NCBI GenBank assembly: GCA_047623825.1
Contig: JBLHOS010000038.1
Coordinates: 1 to 26,986, forward strand
DNA: 26,986 bases
Reading direction: 5' to 3'
DNA from: JBLHOS01 sp047623825
GTDB taxonomy: Bacteria > Pseudomonadota > Alphaproteobacteria > Rhodobacterales > Rhodobacteraceae
Shown here: piece after piece, positions 22,074 through 26,986 of the stretch
Layout: every line of letters starts with the position of its first letter
How positions within the stretch are numbered: the first letter of the stretch is position 1
Notes under the pieces: generated by a model
What the model saw: only the letters and a program-made list of their open reading frames with translations
Databases searched by the model: none
What the model was told of the DNA's origin: nothing
Made by a program: the position numbers and the translations under genes

Positions 22074-24233
22074 ATGGAAACGATCCTCCTCTTTGGCCCG
22101 TTGGTCGGCGCGCTTATCTGTGGTTTTGGTTGGCGTCTAATCGGTGAGCAGGCCGCGATTGTCACCGCTACTGGCTTTTTGTTCCTGTCCATGCTGCTAA
22201 GCTGGATAGTGTTCCTAAGCTTTGATGGCGTTACCCAGCAGATCCCGCTGTTTCGCTGGATTGAAAGCGGCACTCTTGCTGCGGATTGGTCCATTCGGAT
22301 CGACCGTTTGACCGCGATCATGCTGATTGTGATCACCAGCGTCTCAGCCTTGGTGCACCTATATAGCTTTGGCTATATGGCGCATGATGAGAATTTCCGC
22401 GAAAACGAGAGCTATAAGCCCCGCTTTTTCGCCTATCTAAGCTTCTTCACTTTTACGATGCTGACGCTGGTGACCGCCGATAACCTGTTGCAGTTGTTCT
22501 TTGGCTGGGAGGGTGTGGGTGTCGCGTCCTACCTGCTGATCGGATTTTATTTCCGTAAACCAACGGCAGGTGCAGCGGCGATCAAGGCCTTTGTGGTCAA
22601 CCGGGTCGGTGATTTCGCGTTCCTGTTAGGGATATTCGCGCTGTTCTACCTGACAGACAGCGTCAGCTTTGATGTGATCTTTACGCAAGGACCGGCACTT
22701 GCTGAGACTACGATGAACTTTCTTGGTCGTGACGTGAATGCCGCCAACCTGATCGCGACGTTGTTGTTCTTGGGTGCGATGGGTAAATCTGCTCAGTTGT
22801 TCTTGCACACGTGGTTGCCTGACGCGATGGAGGGCCCGACGCCTGTTTCCGCGCTGATCCATGCGGCCACTATGGTAACTGCCGGTGTGTTCCTGGTTTG
22901 TCGCATGTCCCCGATCATGGAGTACGCCCCTGAGGCGATGACCTTTGTTGTGGTGATCGGGGCCACGACCGCATTTTTCGCGGCGACCGTGGGTCTTGTG
23001 CAAAATGACATCAAACGCGTGATCGCCTATTCGACCTGTTCGCAGTTGGGCTACATGTTCGTGGCCGCAGGTCTTGGTGTTTACTCAGTGGCGATGTTCC
23101 ATCTGTTTACGCACGCGTTTTTCAAGGCGATGTTGTTCCTTGGTGCAGGCTCTGTAATCCACTCGATGCACCATGAGCAGGACATGCGAAACTACGGCGG
23201 ACTGCGCAAAAAGATCCCGTATACCTTTGCCGCGATGATGGTCGGCACACTTGCGATCACGGGTGTTGGTATTCCGGCTACTTTGTTCACGCTTGGTGGG
23301 GTTCCCATTGGGTTTGCTGGGTTCCTGTCCAAAGACGCCGTAATTGAAAGCGCGTTTGCTGGCGGTACCTGGGCTGCACAATACGCGTTCTGGATGTTGG
23401 TGATTGCGGCAGCATTTACCAGTTTTTACAGCTGGCGCCTGATATTTTTGACATTCTACGGCACACAGCGCGGCAACAAACAGACCCATGATCATGCCCA
23501 TGAAAGCCCGTGGACCATGCTGGTGCCACTTGGTGCGCTGGCGGTTGGGGCGATCTTCTCTGGGATGGTTTGGTATAATTCGTTCTTTGGCCACACCGAT
23601 CAAGTCGCAAAGTTCTTTGGCATTCCATATGAGGAAGTCGTCGAGGGCCAAGGCGAGGATGGTGGGCATGGCGAAGAGCTGGCGCTAGCTGAAGACGCGT
23701 CGCACGATGACCAGACAGCGATGGCCGCACAGCATGGCGAGCCTAGTAGTGAAGAACATCACTACGTTCTCACCGGTGCGCCGGGTGAAGGGGCAATCCA
23801 CATCGCCCCCGGCAATCATGTCATGGACGACGCGCATTCTGTTCCGGGCTGGGTCAAGGTCAGCCCGTTTGCCGCAATGTTTGGTGGTCTGATGGTTGCG
23901 ATTCTATTCTATCTGGTGGCGCCGGGCCTGCCCGCACGCTTTGCTGAGACCAATCGGCCACTGTATCTGTTCTTGCTGAACAAATGGTATTTCGATGAGA
24001 TCTACAATGTCATCTTCGTCCGCTTTGCCAATTGGCTGGGCCGGTTCTTGTGGAAACGCGGCGACCGCGACGTGATTGACGGCGGGATCAACGGACTGGC
24101 CATGGGCATCATTCCATTCTTTACCCGATTGGCCGGTCGCGCCCAATCTGGATACATCTTCCACTATGCCTTTGCGATGGTGCTGGGGATCGTATTGCTG
24201 ATCACTTGGGTCAGCCTGTCGGTTGGGGGCTAA
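22074..24233 (+). CDS. nuoL: NADH-quinone oxidoreductase subunit L
   Basis: Largest antiporter-like proton-pumping subunit, at the distal end of the membrane arm, with the long lateral helix at its C-terminus. The 719 residues contain the key charges Glu146 (FFGWEGVG) and Lys238 (GAMGKSAQLFLHTWLPDAM), with HAATMVTAG and HAFFKAMLFLGAGS further on. It is about 100 residues longer than E. coli NuoL. The extra part includes a soluble acidic and His-rich stretch at about 519-590, typical in kind of alphaproteobacterial NuoL (Paracoccus about 700). ATG 22074 was chosen for homology (METILLFGPL). An in-frame start at 22008 lies inside nuoK. Confidence 0.96.
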   Translation: METILLFGPLVGALICGFGWRLIGEQAAIVTATGFLFLSMLLSWIVFLSFDGVTQQIPLFRWIESGTLAADWSIRIDRLTAIMLIVITSVSALVHLYSFGYMAHDENFRENESYKPRFFAYLSFFTFTMLTLVTADNLLQLFFGWEGVGVASYLLIGFYFRKPTAGAAAIKAFVVNRVGDFAFLLGIFALFYLTDSVSFDVIFTQGPALAETTMNFLGRDVNAANLIATLLFLGAMGKSAQLFLHTWLPDAMEGPTPVSALIHAATMVTAGVFLVCRMSPIMEYAPEAMTFVVVIGATTAFFAATVGLVQNDIKRVIAYSTCSQLGYMFVAAGLGVYSVAMFHLFTHAFFKAMLFLGAGSVIHSMHHEQDMRNYGGLRKKIPYTFAAMMVGTLAITGVGIPATLFTLGGVPIGFAGFLSKDAVIESAFAGGTWAAQYAFWMLVIAAAFTSFYSWRLIFLTFYGTQRGNKQTHDHAHESPWTMLVPLGALAVGAIFSGMVWYNSFFGHTDQVAKFFGIPYEEVVEGQGEDGGHGEELALAEDASHDDQTAMAAQHGEPSSEEHHYVLTGAPGEGAIHIAPGNHVMDDAHSVPGWVKVSPFAAMFGGLMVAILFYLVAPGLPARFAETNRPLYLFLLNKWYFDEIYNVIFVRFANWLGRFLWKRGDRDVIDGGINGLAMGIIPFFTRLAGRAQSGYIFHYAFAMVLGIVLLITWVSLSVGG

Positions 24234-24242
24234 GAGGCTTTT

Positions 24243-25787
24243 ATGAACAATCTACTTACCATCGTCACCTTCCTGCCGCTTATTACTGCCGTTATTATGG
24301 CGCTGATATTGCGTGGAGATGATGAGACCGCGCGCCTGAGTGCCAAACGCATGGCGCTGTGGTCGACAATTGCAACCTTCTTGATTTCTTTAGGGATCTT
24401 GGTGCAATTTGACCCCAGTGATACCGGGTTCCAGATGGTCGAAGAGGCCGATTGGCTCTTGGGCCTGAAATATAAACTGGGCGTTGACGGCATCAGCGTC
24501 CTGTTCGTGATGCTGACGACGTTCTTGATGCCGTTGGTGATTGCATCGTGCTGGAATGTCACGCACCGCGTCAAAGACTACATGATTGCGTTGTTGATCT
24601 TGGAAACATTGATGATCGGCGTGTTTGTCTCGCTAGATCTGGTGCTGTTCTATGTGTTCTTTGAGGCGGGCCTGATCCCGATGTTCTTGATTATCGGGAT
24701 CTGGGGCGGTGCGAACCGGATTTATGCGAGCTTTAAGTTCTTCCTCTACACCTTTCTTGGGTCCGTATTGATGCTGGTCGCGATGATCGGGATGTTTGTG
24801 GATGCTGGCACGACCGACATCCCTAGCCTACTGGTTCATCAGTTCAGTGCAGGGCCGATCACAGTGCTTGGTTGGCAAATCGCCGGTGGCCTGCAGACCG
24901 TGTTCTGGATCGCCTTTTTCGCCAGCTTTGCTGTCAAAATGCCAATGTGGCCGGTGCATACTTGGCTGCCGGATGCCCACGTTCAGGCCCCGACCGCAGG
25001 CTCTGTGGTGCTGGCCGCGATCTTATTGAAAATGGGGGGTTACGGCTTCTTGCGCTTTAGTTTGCCGATGTTCCCTATCGCGTCAGAGCTGTTTGCCCCG
25101 ATGGTGATGTGGCTCAGCGTGATTGCGATCATCTACACCTCGCTGGTGGCGATGGTCCAAACAGATATGAAAAAGCTGATTGCCTATTCGTCAGTCGCAC
25201 ATATGGGCTTTGTCACCATGGGCATCTTTACGGCCAATCAACAGGGCGTTGACGGTGCAATTTTCCAGATGATCAGCCACGGCTTTATTTCCGGTGCACT
25301 GTTTTTGTGTGTGGGTGTGATTTATGATCGAATGCATACCCGTGAGATTGACGCCTATGGTGGTCTGGTCAAGCGAATGCCGGCTTATGCGTTGGTCTTC
25401 ATGCTGTTCACGATGGCAAATGTCGGCTTGCCGGGCACGTCGGGCTTTGTCGGAGAGTTTCTGACACTGGTGGGCGTTTTCCAGGTTTCAACGGTGATTG
25501 GCCTTTTGGCGACGACCGGCGTTATTTTGTCGGCGGCTTATGCCCTTTGGCTTTATCGCCGTGTCGTGTTGGGCGATCTGATTAAGGAAAGTCTGAAGAC
25601 CATCTCAGATATGACCACGCGGGAGCGCGCAATATTTGCCCCCCTCATCGTGATGACCTTGTTGCTGGGCGTCTACCCTAGTCTCATCACAGATATAATT
25701 GGCCCCTCGGTTGAGGCGTTGCTGACCCATTACGACACGGCTGTTGAGCAATATTCGCACAACGCTTCTGTCGCTGCCAACCACTGA
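24243..25787 (+). CDS. nuoM: NADH-quinone oxidoreductase subunit M
   Basis: Second antiporter-like proton-pumping subunit, 514 residues, normal length for the group. The key residues are Glu141 in YVFFEAGLIPMFLIIG and Lys232 in VKMPMWPVHTWLPDAHVQAP, with a further conserved Lys in MVQTDMKKLIAYSSVAHMGF. The start follows AAGAGG with a 5-base spacer, 9 bases after the nuoL stop. The gene is followed by nuoN after 9 bases. Confidence 0.97.
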   Translation: MNNLLTIVTFLPLITAVIMALILRGDDETARLSAKRMALWSTIATFLISLGILVQFDPSDTGFQMVEEADWLLGLKYKLGVDGISVLFVMLTTFLMPLVIASCWNVTHRVKDYMIALLILETLMIGVFVSLDLVLFYVFFEAGLIPMFLIIGIWGGANRIYASFKFFLYTFLGSVLMLVAMIGMFVDAGTTDIPSLLVHQFSAGPITVLGWQIAGGLQTVFWIAFFASFAVKMPMWPVHTWLPDAHVQAPTAGSVVLAAILLKMGGYGFLRFSLPMFPIASELFAPMVMWLSVIAIIYTSLVAMVQTDMKKLIAYSSVAHMGFVTMGIFTANQQGVDGAIFQMISHGFISGALFLCVGVIYDRMHTREIDAYGGLVKRMPAYALVFMLFTMANVGLPGTSGFVGEFLTLVGVFQVSTVIGLLATTGVILSAAYALWLYRRVVLGDLIKESLKTISDMTTRERAIFAPLIVMTLLLGVYPSLITDIIGPSVEALLTHYDTAVEQYSHNASVAANH

Positions 25788-25796
25788 GGTGCAAAG

Positions 25797-26986
25797 ATGA
25801 TTGCCACCGATCTAGCCATTGTGATGCCAGAACTCTTCTTGGCAATCTTCGCCATGCTTGGCCTGCTTGCAGCCGTCTATACCAGCAAGGATGAGATGGC
25901 CTCGACGCTGGTTTGGACCACTGCCATCGTTTTTGTGGCCGCTGCATTTTATATTGGCGTCACTGGTGAAGGCACCTATGTGGCCTTTGGTGGTATGTTC
26001 GTGGATGACGCGTTTTCGCGCTTTGCCAAGGTCACGATCCTGTTGTCGGGAGCGGCTGTTTTGCTGGTCGGCCAAGATTTCATGGCCAAGAATGATCTGC
26101 TGCGTTTCGAATATCCAATGCTGATCGCGCTGGCCACGGTCGGTATGATGGTGATGGTATCTGCCGGTGATCTTATGGTGCTTTACATGGGGTTGGAGCT
26201 GCAATCGCTGGCGCTATACGTCGTTGCTGCCCTGCGCCGCGATAGCGTTAAATCAACTGAGGCGGGCCTCAAGTACTTCGTTCTAGGAGCTTTGTCATCG
26301 GGTCTCCTGCTGTACGGCGCGTCGTTGGTTTACGGCTTTGCGGGCACGACACTGTTCTCAGGCATCATAGAAACGGCGATGGCAGGTGATATCTCACTTG
26401 GCCTGCTGTTTGGTTTGGTTTTCTTGATCGCGGGCTTAGCGTTCAAGGTTTCGGCCGCACCGTTCCATATGTGGACGCCAGATGTTTACGAAGGTTCCCC
26501 CACGCCGATCACTGCCTTCTTTGCTACAGCACCCAAGGTGGCCGCCATGGCATTATTTGCGCGCGTTATGCATGATGCCTTTGGCAATGCGGTGGGCGAC
26601 TGGCAACAGATTGTAGCTTTCTTGGCCGTCTTTTCGATGTTTCTGGGTTCGATCGCCGCGATCGGACAGACCGACATCAAACGCCTGATGGCCTATTCCT
26701 CAATCGCCCATATGGGTTTTGCCTTGATGGGTCTGGCGGCTGGTACTGCACAGGGCGTTGAGGCGATGCTGATCTATATGGCGATTTATGTGACGATGAA
26801 TATTGGCACCTTTGCCTTCATCATGACGATGGAGAAAGACGGACGCCACATCACCGATGTCTCGGCGCTGCATAGTTTTTCCTCAAAAGAACCGCTGAAA
26901 GCTATGGCGCTGCTGGTGCTGATGTTCAGCCTTGCGGGCGTGCCACCGCTCTTGGGCTTTTTTGGCAAATACGGCGTGCTGCTGGC
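25797..26986 (+). CDS. nuoN: NADH-quinone oxidoreductase subunit N (3' end beyond the window)
   Basis: Third antiporter-like subunit, cut by the window end after about 396 residues of an expected 480 or so. The reading frame from ATG 25797 is open to the last base. The key residues are Glu134 (LYMGLELQSLALYV) and Lys217 (AGLAFKVSAAPFHMWTPDVY), close to E. coli Glu133 and Lys217. IGQTDIKRLMAYSSIAHMGF follows, and the last readable stretch LAGVPPLLGFFGKYGVLLA is the typical broken-helix region. The start has GAGGTG 5 bases upstream, overlapping the nuoM stop. It is the last nuo gene expected in this operon. Confidence 0.96.
   Translation, partial: MIATDLAIVMPELFLAIFAMLGLLAAVYTSKDEMASTLVWTTAIVFVAAAFYIGVTGEGTYVAFGGMFVDDAFSRFAKVTILLSGAAVLLVGQDFMAKNDLLRFEYPMLIALATVGMMVMVSAGDLMVLYMGLELQSLALYVVAALRRDSVKSTEAGLKYFVLGALSSGLLLYGASLVYGFAGTTLFSGIIETAMAGDISLGLLFGLVFLIAGLAFKVSAAPFHMWTPDVYEGSPTPITAFFATAPKVAAMALFARVMHDAFGNAVGDWQQIVAFLAVFSMFLGSIAAIGQTDIKRLMAYSSIAHMGFALMGLAAGTAQGVEAMLIYMAIYVTMNIGTFAFIMTMEKDGRHITDVSALHSFSSKEPLKAMALLVLMFSLAGVPPLLGFFGKYGVLL

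Overview
This window is a chromosomal segment of an alphaproteobacterium, most likely a marine member of the Rhodobacterales (Roseobacter group). The main evidence is a complex I (nuo) operon whose subunit lengths match the Paracoccus/Rhodobacter type: NuoG of 673 residues, NuoL of about 719 residues, and separate NuoC and NuoD. Small unassigned genes are scattered between the nuo genes, as known for the Rhodobacter capsulatus nuo operon. A complete leucine-degradation operon lies next to it. I cannot name the genus from sequence alone.

Region 1 (about 1-7268, + strand) is a leucine/isovalerate catabolism operon: isovaleryl-CoA dehydrogenase, the two subunits of methylcrotonoyl-CoA carboxylase, a glutathione S-transferase-like protein, HMG-CoA lyase and methylglutaconyl-CoA hydratase. 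Together the enzymes take isovaleryl-CoA to acetyl-CoA plus acetoacetate. Gaps are short or absent, apart from 109 bp before mccA. A promoter-like sequence followed by a GAAC/GTTC inverted repeat lies upstream of ivd.

Region 2 (7265-8409) holds a phytanoyl-CoA dioxygenase-family gene on the - strand. It converges on the leucine operon, and the two stop codons share one CTAG. A 338-bp intergenic region then separates it from the divergent nuo operon. That region carries dyad symmetries and a candidate promoter.

Region 3 (8410-26986, + strand) is the nuo operon in the order A-B-C-D-E-urf-urf-urf-F-urf-urf-G-urf-H-I-urf-J-K-L-M-N, with nuoN cut by the window end. All 14 core subunits are recognisable with their Fe-S, FMN and proton-channel residues. 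Seven extra small genes are interspersed: two soluble/membrane proteins sharing a helix-hairpin-helix domain with the C-terminal extension of NuoE, two small membrane proteins, an exported protein, a lipoprotein and a cysteine-free carboxymuconolactone-decarboxylase-like protein.

No RNA genes, insertion sequences, CRISPR arrays or phage genes were seen. The parts least explained by standard annotation are: (a) the three-gene helix-hairpin-helix cluster nuoE/12438/13104; (b) a 23-bp intergenic element present twice in opposite orientation (near 2971 and 11184); (c) a 612-bp non-coding pocket inside the nuo operon, with a hairpin right after nuoF and a perfect 14-bp palindrome; and (d) the operator-like site upstream of ivd.
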